This document shows positions 48,589 through 58,091 of a stretch of 64,000 nt of DNA, piece by piece. The stretch covers positions 1,054,001 to 1,118,000 of the forward strand of contig NZ_CP081297.1 of the NCBI RefSeq assembly GCF_019711355.1, given 5' to 3'. Position numbers and translations under genes: made by a program. The stretch comes from Qipengyuania psychrotolerans. GTDB lineage: Bacteria > Pseudomonadota > Alphaproteobacteria > Sphingomonadales > Sphingomonadaceae. The number at the start of each line of letters is the position of its first letter. The first letter of the stretch is position 1. The notes under the pieces were generated by a model. That model was not told the origin of the DNA. It saw only the letters and a program-made list of their open reading frames with translations, and ran no database searches.

Positions 48589-49095
48589 ATGCGTTTCGCT
48601 CCCGCCGCCGCCGCTCTTTCGCTTGCGCTTGCGCTTACGGCGAGCGTCAGCTGGGGCAATGAACGTGATCCGGCACCCCGTGCGGGTGTACTGATCGCCG
48701 AGGGGCAATCGGCACTTTCTTCGGGCGAAACGCAGGCGGCAATCGACGCATTCGAAGCCGCCCTTGCGCTGGATCCGGGGTACACCCCGATCCTTATCAT
48801 GCTTGCGGAAGCTGCGCGTGCAGACGACCTTCAGGGAAAGGCAATTCGCTACTACCGCGAAGCGCTGGTGCGCGATCCAAAGAACCTGGCAGCTCTTTCA
48901 GGCGAAGGTGCAGCGCTGGCAGAGAAGGGCGCACTTGTGAAAGCGCGCGAGAAACTGGCACAAGTGCAATCGCTGTGCGGTGACAGCTGCGTTGAAACGC
49001 GGCAGCTGGTGGCAGCCATAGATGCCGGGCCGCGCGCAGCCGTTATGACTGCCGAGGCGACCCTGCCAGAAGCACAGCCTGTCCAGGCCAACTGA
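48589..49095 (+). CDS. Exported TPR-repeat protein
   Basis: 168 residues with a signal peptide (AAAALSLALALTASVSWG). Two or three tetratricopeptide units follow (GQSALSSGETQAAIDAFEAA, ADDLQGKAIRYYREAL). It would be a periplasmic protein-protein adaptor; the partner is unknown. ATG 48589 has a GGAG site six bases upstream. Convergent with rppH across 4 bases. Confidence 0.85.
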   Translation: MRFAPAAAALSLALALTASVSWGNERDPAPRAGVLIAEGQSALSSGETQAAIDAFEAALALDPGYTPILIMLAEAARADDLQGKAIRYYREALVRDPKNLAALSGEGAALAEKGALVKAREKLAQVQSLCGDSCVETRQLVAAIDAGPRAAVMTAEATLPEAQPVQAN

Positions 49096-49099
49096 CGCC

Positions 49100-49573
49100 T
49101 CAGACGAGTTCCCGGAAAGCCTCCACGACAGCGCGGTAAACGCGTTTCTTGAACGGCACGATCAGTTGCGGAAGCTGTTCGGGGTCAGCCCATTTCCAAT
49201 CGCAAAATTCAGCCGGGTCGTGCGCTTCGAGGTCGATATCATCGTCTGCGCCGGAAAAGCGTGCCAGATACCAGACCTGTTCCTGTCCGCGATATTTGCC
49301 GCCCCAAAGCTTGCCAATGAGCTCTTCGGGAAGGTCATAGCGGATGGTGTCTGCCATGCGGTCGATGATGGTCACGTGCTCTGCGCGCGCGCCGGTCTCT
49401 TCTGCCAATTCGCGCAAGGCTGCGGCTTCAAGGTCTTCACCCTCGTCGACGCCGCCCTGGGGCATCTGCCACCAGTCGCCTTCCTTGTTGTCGATCCTGC
49501 GTCCGACGAAAACGCGCCCATCCTCGTTGACTAGCATCACACCCACGCAGGGACGGTAACCAAGTTCACTCAC
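49100..49573 (-). CDS. rppH: RNA 5'-pyrophosphohydrolase (Nudix)
   Basis: 157 residues. GYRPCVGVMLVN opens the protein as in RppH, and the Nudix box runs from GGVDEGEDLEAAALRELAEE to TG near residues 40-61. It removes pyrophosphate from mRNA 5' ends, starting decay. The GTG start overlaps the stop of the upstream esterase gene. Confidence 0.93.
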   Translation of the reverse strand: MSELGYRPCVGVMLVNEDGRVFVGRRIDNKEGDWWQMPQGGVDEGEDLEAAALRELAEETGARAEHVTIIDRMADTIRYDLPEELIGKLWGGKYRGQEQVWYLARFSGADDDIDLEAHDPAEFCDWKWADPEQLPQLIVPFKKRVYRAVVEAFRELV

Positions 49574-50520
49574 CGATATCGCTCCAGCATCAATTTGATC
49601 GCATCAATAAAGGCTTCCAAGTCCTTCTGTCCGCTTGGTATCGCCTTTCTAAGCGTGGTGAAGCCATGAATGATCCCGGGAAACTCGAGATACACTACTT
49701 CTGTGCCTTGCTGGATAAGGTGGGCAGCATATTCGCGGCCGGAATCGCGCAACGGGTCCAAGCCTGCGGTGCACACCACGGTTGGCGGCGTGTTTGAACA
49801 ATCGCCAACCATCGGAGTGTTGCGCGGGTCCTTCGGGTCGGCACCATATTGCTCGGTGAACCAGGCCATCGCGGCACCAGTGAGCAAGAAGCCTTCAGCA
49901 AAGTCTTTCAGGCTGCGGTGCTGGGATACATCGCTGGCCACGGGATAGATCGGGGCCTGTACGATTACCGGCACATCTGCAGGTTCGTTCACGAGCTGGT
50001 TCGTGGTGACGATCGTCAGGTTTCCACCGGCACTATCGCCGGTAATGATGAGACCGCTTACCTCGCGGCCGAGCGCTTCGGGGGACGACGCAATCCACCG
50101 CGCGGCTGCTTCACAGTCGTCGGGCGCTGCGGGAAAGGGGTGCTCCGGAGCGAGTCGGTATTCGACCGAAACAACCGGCAGGTCCAGTTGATGCGAGAAT
50201 TCGGTGCAGAGCGAATCGTAGACTTCGATATCGCCGATCACGAAACCGCCGCCGTGGATGAAGACCACACAGGGACCAGCTTCGCGGGTTTCCCTGGTGT
50301 CGTAAAGGCGCAGCGGAATATCGCCCGCCGGCCCGGGGCAGGACAGATCTTTCTTCACGGCAAGGTCGCGCGGAGGGGCTTCGGCAAGCTGCCCCATCGT
50401 CTTCATCTGCACACGGCCTTCTACGGCGCCGACTTCCTCGACCCCTTTGCCGCCAATCTGCTCGAGCATATCGAGAAACCCGCGGACATCATCGCGCACG
50501 AAATGTTCTGTGTCGGCCAT
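49570..50520 (-). CDS. Hormone-sensitive-lipase-type alpha/beta hydrolase
   Basis: 316 residues. The oxyanion motif HGGGF (FIHGGGFVIGD), the nucleophile in GDSAGGN, the acid in AGLDPLRDSG and a C-terminal histidine (IIHGFT) define the HSL/GDSAG esterase family. It would cleave short acyl esters; the substrate is unknown. The ATG has a GAGGAG site. First gene of a two-gene unit with rppH. Confidence 0.92.
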   Translation of the reverse strand: MADTEHFVRDDVRGFLDMLEQIGGKGVEEVGAVEGRVQMKTMGQLAEAPPRDLAVKKDLSCPGPAGDIPLRLYDTRETREAGPCVVFIHGGGFVIGDIEVYDSLCTEFSHQLDLPVVSVEYRLAPEHPFPAAPDDCEAAARWIASSPEALGREVSGLIITGDSAGGNLTIVTTNQLVNEPADVPVIVQAPIYPVASDVSQHRSLKDFAEGFLLTGAAMAWFTEQYGADPKDPRNTPMVGDCSNTPPTVVCTAGLDPLRDSGREYAAHLIQQGTEVVYLEFPGIIHGFTTLRKAIPSGQKDLEAFIDAIKLMLERYR

Positions 50521-50694
50521 CGCTCATCTCTCCTCTTCGTTTCAAAAAGAGACTTAGCGTGTCGGCTAAGCTTTTCCACTGCGCTTTTTGTCGCTAGCAG
50601 AGAAACTTCATTGCGAGAGGCGGGGGCGGCCCTTAGGTGGCGCTCCCGATGACAATGCACCGTGAAACTCGGTGCGCGACAAGGAATTGACTGG

Positions 50695-52632
50695 ATGGCC
50701 ACAGCCGCCACCGAGCCGCACAGCGGCCTCCCCGCGAACCCCGAAGCCATTGTTGTGCGCTTCGCCGGAGATTCCGGTGACGGGATGCAGTTGACCGGGG
50801 GGCAGTTTACCTTGTCCACGGCGCTTGCAGGCAACGATCTGGCGACCTTCCCGGATTTCCCCGCTGAAATTCGTGCGCCCCAGGGCACGCTGTTCGGCGT
50901 ATCGGCATTCCAGATCAATTTCGGTAGCCGCGAAATCAACACCGCAGGCGATGCGCCCGATGTGCTGGTGGCCATGAACCCGGCAGCCCTGAAGGTGAAC
51001 CTCGCCGCGCTTAAACCCGGCGGCCTGATCATTGCCGATACGGGCGCGTTCACCAAGCGCAACCTCGACAAGGCGCATTACGAGACCAATCCGCTCGAAG
51101 ACGGAAGTCTCGGCAAATTCGACGTGCTGGCGTTCGATATCAGCGAAAAGACGATTGAAGCCGTGAAGCCGTTCGGTCTGGGTAACAAGGACGCCCTGCG
51201 TTCCAAGAATATGTGGACGCTGGGCCTTGCGCTGTGGATGTTCGACCGTCCGCGCGATCCGATCCATGACTGGCTGAAGCAGAAATTCAAATCCAAGCCC
51301 GACATTGCGGATGCAAATATCGCGGCGCTCGATGCCGGTCATGCCTATGGTGAGACAGCGGAACTCGCGGGGCCGCTCAAGCAGGTCCATATCGCTGCCA
51401 CGCCAAGCACCCCGGGCCTCTATCGCACGGTAACGGGCGCGGAGGCTGTCAGCCTTGGCCTAGTCGCCGGTGCGCAGCTCGCCGAACTGCCGATGTTCTT
51501 CGGCGGCTACCCGATCACGCCCGCGTCCGCGATCCTGCATCACCTCGCACGGCTCAAGGAATTCGGTGTCACGACCTTCCAGGCAGAAGACGAGATCGCC
51601 GCGATCTGCGCCGCTATCGGCGCGAGCTATGCGGGCCAGCTGGGTGTAACCTCGTCTTCGGGTCCGGGCATTGCACTCAAGGGCGAGGCGATGGGCCTTG
51701 CCATCATGACCGAATTGCCACTGGTGATTGTGAACTCGCAGCGCGGCGGCCCATCGACCGGCCTGCCAACCAAAACCGAGCAGAGCGACCTCTACCAAGC
51801 CGTTTATGGCCGCAACGGCGACGCGCCGATGCCGGTCATTGCCGCATGTAGCCCGTCCGATGCCTTCGAGGTGGCTATCGAAGCGTGCCGTATCGCGGTG
51901 CAGTACATGACCCCGGTCATGCTGCTGACCGACGGCTACATCGCCAATGCTGCCGAACCGTGGATGGTGCCTGATCCGTCCACGTTCGAGCCGTTCCCGG
52001 CCCAGTTCCTTGATCAGCCGAATGATGGCGAGAACTTCCTGCCATACAAGCGCGACGAAAAGGGCGCGCGTCCCTGGGTGAAGCCCGGCACACCCGGCCT
52101 GATGCACCGCATCGGCGGCATCGAGAAGCATGAGCTGACCGGGAATATCGATTACTCGCCCGACAACCACCAGCGAATGACCGATGCGCGCAAGTCGAAG
52201 ATCGATAATATCGCGGTACCGGACCAGGTAGTCTCTCTCGGGGGTGCTTCGGGCAAGCTTGCCGTGGTGGGCTGGGGCTCGACTTTCGGGCCGATCCACC
52301 GCGCGGTCGACAACAGCCGCGCCAAGGGCATGGATGTGAGCCACATCCATGTGCGCCACATCTGGCCGCTGCCGAAGAACCTCGGCGACCTGCTGCGCGG
52401 TTTCGACCACGTGCTCGTGCCGGAAATGAACACCGGGCAGTTCAAGACCGTGCTGCGCGACCAGTTCCTTGTTGACGCTCAACCGCTCACCAAGACCAGT
52501 GGCCAGCCGTTCCAGATCGCCGAAATGGAAGCGGAGATTGCAAAGTTCTTCGATGGTATCGAAGGCAACGAAGGCGGGCAGGTGCCGGCTAACGACCAGC
52601 AGCTTCCGAGCACAGATGGAGGTGCGAAATGA
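50695..52632 (+). CDS. korA: 2-oxoglutarate:ferredoxin oxidoreductase, alpha (gamma-alpha fused) subunit
   Basis: 645 residues. The N-terminal gamma domain (VVRFAGDSGDGMQLTGGQFT) is fused to an alpha domain with GGYPITPASAIL, and TSSSGPGIALKGEAMG near residue 320. With KorB it makes succinyl-CoA, CO2 and reduced ferredoxin from 2-oxoglutarate. ATG 50695 follows an AAGGA site; the frame is open to 50662. The korB start overlaps its stop. Confidence 0.95.
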   Translation: MATAATEPHSGLPANPEAIVVRFAGDSGDGMQLTGGQFTLSTALAGNDLATFPDFPAEIRAPQGTLFGVSAFQINFGSREINTAGDAPDVLVAMNPAALKVNLAALKPGGLIIADTGAFTKRNLDKAHYETNPLEDGSLGKFDVLAFDISEKTIEAVKPFGLGNKDALRSKNMWTLGLALWMFDRPRDPIHDWLKQKFKSKPDIADANIAALDAGHAYGETAELAGPLKQVHIAATPSTPGLYRTVTGAEAVSLGLVAGAQLAELPMFFGGYPITPASAILHHLARLKEFGVTTFQAEDEIAAICAAIGASYAGQLGVTSSSGPGIALKGEAMGLAIMTELPLVIVNSQRGGPSTGLPTKTEQSDLYQAVYGRNGDAPMPVIAACSPSDAFEVAIEACRIAVQYMTPVMLLTDGYIANAAEPWMVPDPSTFEPFPAQFLDQPNDGENFLPYKRDEKGARPWVKPGTPGLMHRIGGIEKHELTGNIDYSPDNHQRMTDARKSKIDNIAVPDQVVSLGGASGKLAVVGWGSTFGPIHRAVDNSRAKGMDVSHIHVRHIWPLPKNLGDLLRGFDHVLVPEMNTGQFKTVLRDQFLVDAQPLTKTSGQPFQIAEMEAEIAKFFDGIEGNEGGQVPANDQQLPSTDGGAK

Positions 52633-53663
52633 ACGCTCCCGTTAAGATCGAAACGACGCTCAAGGATTGGGAAACCGACCAGGAAGTTCGCTGGTGTCCG
52701 GGGTGCGGCGATTACGCGATCCTGAAGGCCGTGCAGCGCACACTGCCGCAATTGGGCGCTGATCCTGCCAACACGGTATTCATTTCGGGCATCGGCTGTT
52801 CCAGCCGTTTCCCCTATTACATCGAAAGCTACGGCTTCCACACGATCCACGGCCGTGCGCCTGCATTTGCGACGGGCGCAAAGCTGGCCAATCCAGAACT
52901 CGATATCTGGCTGATCACCGGTGATGGCGATGGGCTTTCCATCGGCGGCAATCACATGATGCATGTCCTGCGACGCAACGTGAACATGCAGATCATGCTG
53001 TTCAACAACGAGATTTACGGCCTTACCAAGGGCCAGGCTTCGCCGACTAGCCGTGAAGGCACCAAGTCGCCTTCGACACCGATCGGCAGCTATGACCATC
53101 CGGCACGCCCTGCTGCATTTGCCCTGGGAAGCGGTGCCCGTTTCATCGGGCGCGGGTTCGACGTGTCCAAGAATCTGACCGATGTGCTCAAGGCTGCGCA
53201 CGCCCACAAAGGCGCCGCCTTCATCGAGATTTTCCAGAACTGCATCGTCTACAACAAGGATGTATTCGACGACTTCGCCGCGCCCAAGGGCGCCGAGGAC
53301 CGCCAGCTCTGGCTGGAAGACGGCAAGCCGATGACGTTCGCCAAGGACACCAAGGGCATCGCTCTCAACCGCGAGACGCTCAGCCTTGAAGTCGTCGATG
53401 TTACCGATGGCGACTGGGAAAGCGCAGGGGTAATCGTTCACGACGTCACCAATCGCTCGGTCGCGCATATGCTGATCGAAATGCCATTCGGACCGTTCCC
53501 CATGGCGCTTGGCGTGCTCTATGACGACCCGCGCCCGACATTTGAGGATGCGGTCATCGAAGAACGCAAGAAAGCGAGCGCCGGCAAGGAAGCCAATCTC
53601 GCCAAGTTGCTGGCACAGGGCCAGACTTGGACGGTCAGCGGTACGGGACAGGATCCTATCTGA
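52629..53663 (+). CDS. korB: 2-oxoglutarate:ferredoxin oxidoreductase, beta subunit
   Basis: 344 residues with the thiamine-diphosphate domain: RWCPGCGDYAIL near residue 22, SGIGCSSRFPYY, the metal site TGDGDGLSIGGNH and NNEIYGLTKGQ. It forms the catalytic core with KorA. GGAGG precedes the start; 4-base overlap with korA. No separate ferredoxin (gamma/delta) gene follows, so a free ferredoxin must be used. Confidence 0.96.
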   Translation: MNAPVKIETTLKDWETDQEVRWCPGCGDYAILKAVQRTLPQLGADPANTVFISGIGCSSRFPYYIESYGFHTIHGRAPAFATGAKLANPELDIWLITGDGDGLSIGGNHMMHVLRRNVNMQIMLFNNEIYGLTKGQASPTSREGTKSPSTPIGSYDHPARPAAFALGSGARFIGRGFDVSKNLTDVLKAAHAHKGAAFIEIFQNCIVYNKDVFDDFAAPKGAEDRQLWLEDGKPMTFAKDTKGIALNRETLSLEVVDVTDGDWESAGVIVHDVTNRSVAHMLIEMPFGPFPMALGVLYDDPRPTFEDAVIEERKKASAGKEANLAKLLAQGQTWTVSGTGQDPI

Positions 53664-54377
53664 TCAGGTTGGGACTTGACCCGGCTGTTCCATTTGTCGG
53701 TTCTGTTGGAGCTTGGAAGCGACAAGCCCCATTGTCAGTGCCCATGCCGCGCCGACGGTCCATCCGCCAAGCACGTCGCTGGGAAAGTGCACGCCTAAGT
53801 AGAGGCGACTGAAACTGATCGTCAGCACCAGCATGGCTGCCACGCCCAGCGTAAAGATACGCGCGCCGCGCTCTTCGAAGCTGCGCGAGATCATCACGGC
53901 GAGTGTGAGGTAAATGATTGCACTGTTCATCGAGTGTCCGCTGGGAAAGCTGAGCGATGTCACTTCGACGAGGTGAGGGACGACTTCGGGTCGGGCACGG
54001 GCAAAAAGGTCCTTGAGCAATTTGCCCATGACCGCACCGCCCCCGGTGGCAAGCGCAGTGAACGCCGCCTGATGCATGCGGCCACGTGCCAGCAGGAAAC
54101 CGACTGCCAGAAAAGAGATAAGCGTCAGTACGGTCACGCCGCCCAGAGCAGTAATGTCTTTCATCGCATCCAGCAGCCAGGTCGGACCAATCGGAGTGTC
54201 CAAGTCACCGGAAACCCGCAGGCTGCGCAGGAACCAGATATCGAAGGCCTTTGTATCCCCTTCACTGACTTCCCCGGCGAGTTTGATAAAACCGCCCGCC
54301 AGGGCCGTGCCGATAACCAATCCAATTAAAAGGCGTTGTTCGCGGTGGATATAAGTCTTGAGGATGGATATCGGCAT
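53664..54377 (-). CDS. PAP2-type membrane phosphatase
   Basis: 237 residues, about six membrane helices. The three PAP2 motifs are in place: KDLFARARP (K-x6-RP), FPSGHSMNS and SRLYLGVHFPSD (SR-x5-H-x3-D). Probable lipid phosphate or undecaprenyl-diphosphate phosphatase. ATG 54377 was chosen; the longer frame begins at TTG 54422. Its stop abuts the korB stop. Confidence 0.9.
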   Translation of the reverse strand: MPISILKTYIHREQRLLIGLVIGTALAGGFIKLAGEVSEGDTKAFDIWFLRSLRVSGDLDTPIGPTWLLDAMKDITALGGVTVLTLISFLAVGFLLARGRMHQAAFTALATGGGAVMGKLLKDLFARARPEVVPHLVEVTSLSFPSGHSMNSAIIYLTLAVMISRSFEERGARIFTLGVAAMLVLTISFSRLYLGVHFPSDVLGGWTVGAAWALTMGLVASKLQQNRQMEQPGQVPT

Positions 54378-54447
54378 GGTGCGGCCTTTGTGGTTTCGCA
54401 CGGGTAACGCACGGTAGCGCAATGCTATCCGGTCAGGAGTTCGAAAG

Positions 54448-55380
54448 CTGGATAATCTTACTCATAGCCTCGTCGGGGCGTTGATCGGGCAGGCTGGACT
54501 CAAGAAGAAGACCGGGCTGGCAATGCCCGCCCTGATCATCGGAGCGAATTTGCCCGATATCGACGCGGCGTGTCTGTTCTGGCTTGAAGGCGTGCAGCAC
54601 CTCGGTTTCCGGCGCGGCATTACCCACGGGCCGCCCGCGTTGGTCCTGTTGCCGCTGATTTTGGCCGGTTTGCTCTATGGGTTCGACCGGTGGCAGGCAA
54701 AGCGAGGAAAACGCCCCGCGCGACGTTTGCCGGTAAGCTTCAAATGGCTGTTCCTGCTGAGTTTTATCGGCTGTCTCACGCACCCGGCACTCGACTGGCT
54801 GAACGTCTATGGCATCCGCCTGCTCGAACCGTTTTCAGACAAGTGGTTCTACGGTGACACGCTGTTCATCATCGATATCTGGCTATGGGCGCTGATGGGT
54901 TTTGCAACCTGGTTCTCGCTACGGCGTGAGAAGCGGGGCGGGGAGTGGAGGAAGCCTGCGCGGATCGCGATGGCGGTGGCGCTCGGGTATATTGGCGTGA
55001 ATGGAATGGTCTCCAATCAGGCGGCACAATCTCTCACGAGCAGTCCGACGGGCACTGAAATTGTCATCGCCAGCCCTTCGCCTTTTCTTTCATTCAGGCG
55101 CGAACTGATCAGCGGCGGGAATGGTCTTTATACGGTCGATGACAAGACATTGCCCGGCGTGCCTCTGGACCGGTGTGATTTCCGGCGTGCAAGAGCAGAG
55201 GACGCATCGGTCGATGCCTTCCTGATATGGTCGCGCACGCCATTCGTCGAACCGCAGGAAGACGGGACATTGTGGCTCCGCGATGCGCGCTTCTATGATC
55301 CCCTCGCGCGGGACAGGTTCTCTGTCCAAATTCCCGCCAGCGCCTGTCCACAAGTTCGGACGGAACCGAGCCCGAGGTAG
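54448..55380 (+). CDS. YdjM-like membrane-bound metal-dependent hydrolase, probable CTG start
   Basis: About 310 residues with several membrane helices. The N-terminus D-N-L-T-H-S-L-V-G-A followed by LIGQAGL, then GANLPDID and RRGITHG, match the YdjM/LexA-regulated membrane hydrolase family, which begins MDNLTHSL. In this reading the start codon is CTG at 54448, eight bases after an AGGAG site; there is no ATG, GTG or TTG before it in frame, and a TAG lies at 54415. A TTG at 54481 would cut off this conserved end. The C-terminal 100 residues are soluble. Confidence 0.8.
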   Translation: MDNLTHSLVGALIGQAGLKKKTGLAMPALIIGANLPDIDAACLFWLEGVQHLGFRRGITHGPPALVLLPLILAGLLYGFDRWQAKRGKRPARRLPVSFKWLFLLSFIGCLTHPALDWLNVYGIRLLEPFSDKWFYGDTLFIIDIWLWALMGFATWFSLRREKRGGEWRKPARIAMAVALGYIGVNGMVSNQAAQSLTSSPTGTEIVIASPSPFLSFRRELISGGNGLYTVDDKTLPGVPLDRCDFRRARAEDASVDAFLIWSRTPFVEPQEDGTLWLRDARFYDPLARDRFSVQIPASACPQVRTEPSPR

Positions 55381-55408
55381 CGCCGTTTCTCTCTCAAAAG
55401 GGGACATT

Positions 55409-56803
55409 ATGACTTCACCACAGATCGTCTGGCTGCGTCGCGATTTGCGCATGGCGGATCAACCCGCCCTTCATGCCGCCGCGCAAGCTGGGCCTGTCAT
55501 TCCAGTCTATGTGCTGGATGACGAGCGTGCGGGCGATCATGCTTATGGCGAAGCATCGCTATGGTGGTTGCATCACTCACTGGAAAATCTGGGCAAGTCG
55601 CTCGGCAGCCGCCGCTCACAAATCGTGCTGCGCAGGGGCGATGCTCCCCAAGTGCTCGCAGCGATCGCTGACGAGGTCGGCGCTCAGTGCGTGCATGCCA
55701 TTCGCCACTACGAGCCATGGTGGAAAGAGGCGGAGGATGAACTGCGAGATGCTCTGGGTGAAGACCAGAAGCTGTGCCTTTACGACGGGAATTATCTGCT
55801 GCCCCCGGGCGCGGTGACGACCGGATCTGGCGATCCGTACAAAATATACACACCGTTTTCCAAGTCGATGCTCGAACGGATGCCCCCGCGCGACACGCTG
55901 GGAGAACCGCAAACGGTTTCGTCGCCCGATCATTGGCCGGAAAGCGACAATCTGGCAGACTGGAATCTGCTCCCCAGCAAGCCCGATTGGGCGGGCGGTT
56001 TTCGCGAGTTCTGGGAAGTCGGCGAAGCTGCCGCGCATGATCGCCTCGACTGGTGGACAGATCATGTCGCAGACTATGATGAGGGCCGAAACCTGCCTTC
56101 GGATGACATCACCTCGCGCCTCTCACCGCATTTGCATTGGGGCGAAATCAGTCCGGCCCAAGTCTGGCACAAGCTGAAAGACAAGCGCTCCGACGGGTGG
56201 AAGACCTATGCCAAGGAGATCATCTGGCGCGATTACGCGCAAAACGTAATCGACCAGTTCCCGGATTATCCGCGCGAAAGCTACCGTGACTATGACGAAC
56301 GCACCCTGTGGCGTAATCCCAATGCGGGGCATCTGATCCAGCAGGATCTCGAATGCTGGCAAAAAGGCATGACCGGCTATCCGATTGTCGACGCGGGCAT
56401 GAGGCAGCTCTGGAAGACGGGATGGATGCATAACCGCGTCCGCATGATCTGCGCCAGTTTCTTGGTTAAACACCTGCTGATCGACTGGCGCTTTGGTGAA
56501 CAGTGGTTCTGGGATTGCCTTGTTGATGCCGACTACGGAAGCAATGGCGTCAACTGGCAATGGGTGTCGGGAACCGGGGTGGACAGCAATATGTTTGTGC
56601 GGATCATGGCGCCGCTTACGCAGAGCGTGAAATTCGGTGCGGCGGATTATATCCGCGAATATGTCCCGGAGCTCGCGGATATGGACGACGATTGCATCCA
56701 TGACCCGCCAGATGACCTGCGCGGTGACTATCCGGTCAAGATGATCGAACACAAGGCTGCCCGCGAACGGGCTCTGGAAGCATACCGGGCAAGTAAAACT
56801 TAG
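55409..56803 (+). CDS. phrB: Deoxyribodipyrimidine photolyase
   Basis: 464 residues. The N-terminal antenna domain starts IVWLRRDLRMADQPAL; the FAD domain has SPHLHWGEISP, GYPIVDAGMRQLW, TGWMHNRVRM and the tryptophan-rich NWQWVSGTG. It repairs UV-induced pyrimidine dimers with light. ATG 55409 follows AAAGGGGA. It lies just upstream of a cyclopropane synthase gene. Confidence 0.96.
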   Translation: MTSPQIVWLRRDLRMADQPALHAAAQAGPVIPVYVLDDERAGDHAYGEASLWWLHHSLENLGKSLGSRRSQIVLRRGDAPQVLAAIADEVGAQCVHAIRHYEPWWKEAEDELRDALGEDQKLCLYDGNYLLPPGAVTTGSGDPYKIYTPFSKSMLERMPPRDTLGEPQTVSSPDHWPESDNLADWNLLPSKPDWAGGFREFWEVGEAAAHDRLDWWTDHVADYDEGRNLPSDDITSRLSPHLHWGEISPAQVWHKLKDKRSDGWKTYAKEIIWRDYAQNVIDQFPDYPRESYRDYDERTLWRNPNAGHLIQQDLECWQKGMTGYPIVDAGMRQLWKTGWMHNRVRMICASFLVKHLLIDWRFGEQWFWDCLVDADYGSNGVNWQWVSGTGVDSNMFVRIMAPLTQSVKFGAADYIREYVPELADMDDDCIHDPPDDLRGDYPVKMIEHKAARERALEAYRASKT

Positions 56804-56844
56804 TAGGCTTGTCGCACCCGCTACAGCGCGGCATAGCGCACCCT

Positions 56845-58089
56845 ATGGACATGCCAACCAGCCAGCGCGGACGCGATCTTCTCGACGCGGCAAAACCCTT
56901 TGCCCGCAAGCCAGGGTTTCTCGCGCGGATGATCGCTCCCGGCTTCGAGAAAATACTGGGCAAGATCGACGATGCGATGGTGACCGGCACCATTCATGGC
57001 ACCTTGCCCGATGGCACCCCGCGTGTGCTGGGCGGACGTGCGCCGGGGTTTGAATGCACCGTCGAACTGCGCAGCTTCAACGCCTTGGTGCGGCTTGCCA
57101 GCAATGGTTCGGTCGGGTGGTACCAGGCATGGGAAGCGGGCGAGTGGTGGAGCCCGGATCCGGTCCCCCTGTTTGCACTCTTCGTCCAGCATGCTGAATT
57201 GCTGGGCGATACGGCACGGGCCAAGGGGCCTTTTCGCCACGGCTTGAAGCTGGCGCATCTCGTCAACCGCAACACTCACAAGGGCGCGCAGAAGAACATC
57301 TCTGCGCATTACGACCTCGGCAACGATTTCTACGCCTCGTGGCTCGATCCGACGATGAGCTATTCCTCCGCCCTTGGCGTCGAGGGTGACGAGCTGGAAG
57401 CGGGACAGCGTAAGAAGTGGGACGCGTTGGCGTCACGACTTGGCGAGCCCGAAAGACTGCTCGAAATTGGCTGCGGCTGGGGCGCATTGGCTGATTTCTT
57501 TGCGACGCGAGGCAGTGACGTCACGGCGATCAGCCTTTCCGACGAGCAGTTGGAGTGGGCGAGGGCGCGCCACGATCCCGCGGTCGATTTCCGCAAGCAG
57601 GATTACCGCGATACCGCCGGACGATATGACGCCATCGTCAGCGTGGAGATGGTAGAGGCGCTCGGCCGCGAATACTGGCCTACATTCATGGACTGCATCG
57701 CGCGAAACCTGAAACCGGGCGGGCGCGCGGCGATCCAGTATATCTCGATGCGTGATGAGCTGTTCGACGAGTATGCCAAGAGCGCCGATTTCATTCAGGC
57801 ATACGTTTTTCCGGGCGGATTGCTGATCCGTACCAACGAATTCCGGCGTCTGGCAGAGGAGCGCGGCCTCGCGTGGCAAGATCAGGCCGATTTTGCTCTC
57901 GATTATGCGGAAACGCTTCGCATCTGGCGGGAGAGTTTCGATCACGCCGTAGCCGCTGGCGAGTTGCCAATTGGTTTTGACGCTCAGTTCAGCGATCTGT
58001 GGCGCTATTACCTGATGTATTGCGAAGGCGGCTTCCGTGGTGGCGGTATCGATGTGCACCAGGTCACGCTGGTGAAAGAGGGAGATTGA
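56845..58089 (+). CDS. Cyclopropane-fatty-acyl-phospholipid synthase family methyltransferase
   Basis: 414 residues. HYDLGNDFYASWLDPTMSYS and the SAM site LLEIGCGWGALADFF (near 207) are the classic family blocks. It modifies unsaturated phospholipid chains in the membrane. Start ATG 56845 (or 56851); no clear ribosome site, so translation may be coupled to phrB 42 bases upstream. Confidence 0.93.
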   Translation: MDMPTSQRGRDLLDAAKPFARKPGFLARMIAPGFEKILGKIDDAMVTGTIHGTLPDGTPRVLGGRAPGFECTVELRSFNALVRLASNGSVGWYQAWEAGEWWSPDPVPLFALFVQHAELLGDTARAKGPFRHGLKLAHLVNRNTHKGAQKNISAHYDLGNDFYASWLDPTMSYSSALGVEGDELEAGQRKKWDALASRLGEPERLLEIGCGWGALADFFATRGSDVTAISLSDEQLEWARARHDPAVDFRKQDYRDTAGRYDAIVSVEMVEALGREYWPTFMDCIARNLKPGGRAAIQYISMRDELFDEYAKSADFIQAYVFPGGLLIRTNEFRRLAEERGLAWQDQADFALDYAETLRIWRESFDHAVAAGELPIGFDAQFSDLWRYYLMYCEGGFRGGGIDVHQVTLVKEGD

Positions 58090-58091
58090 GA

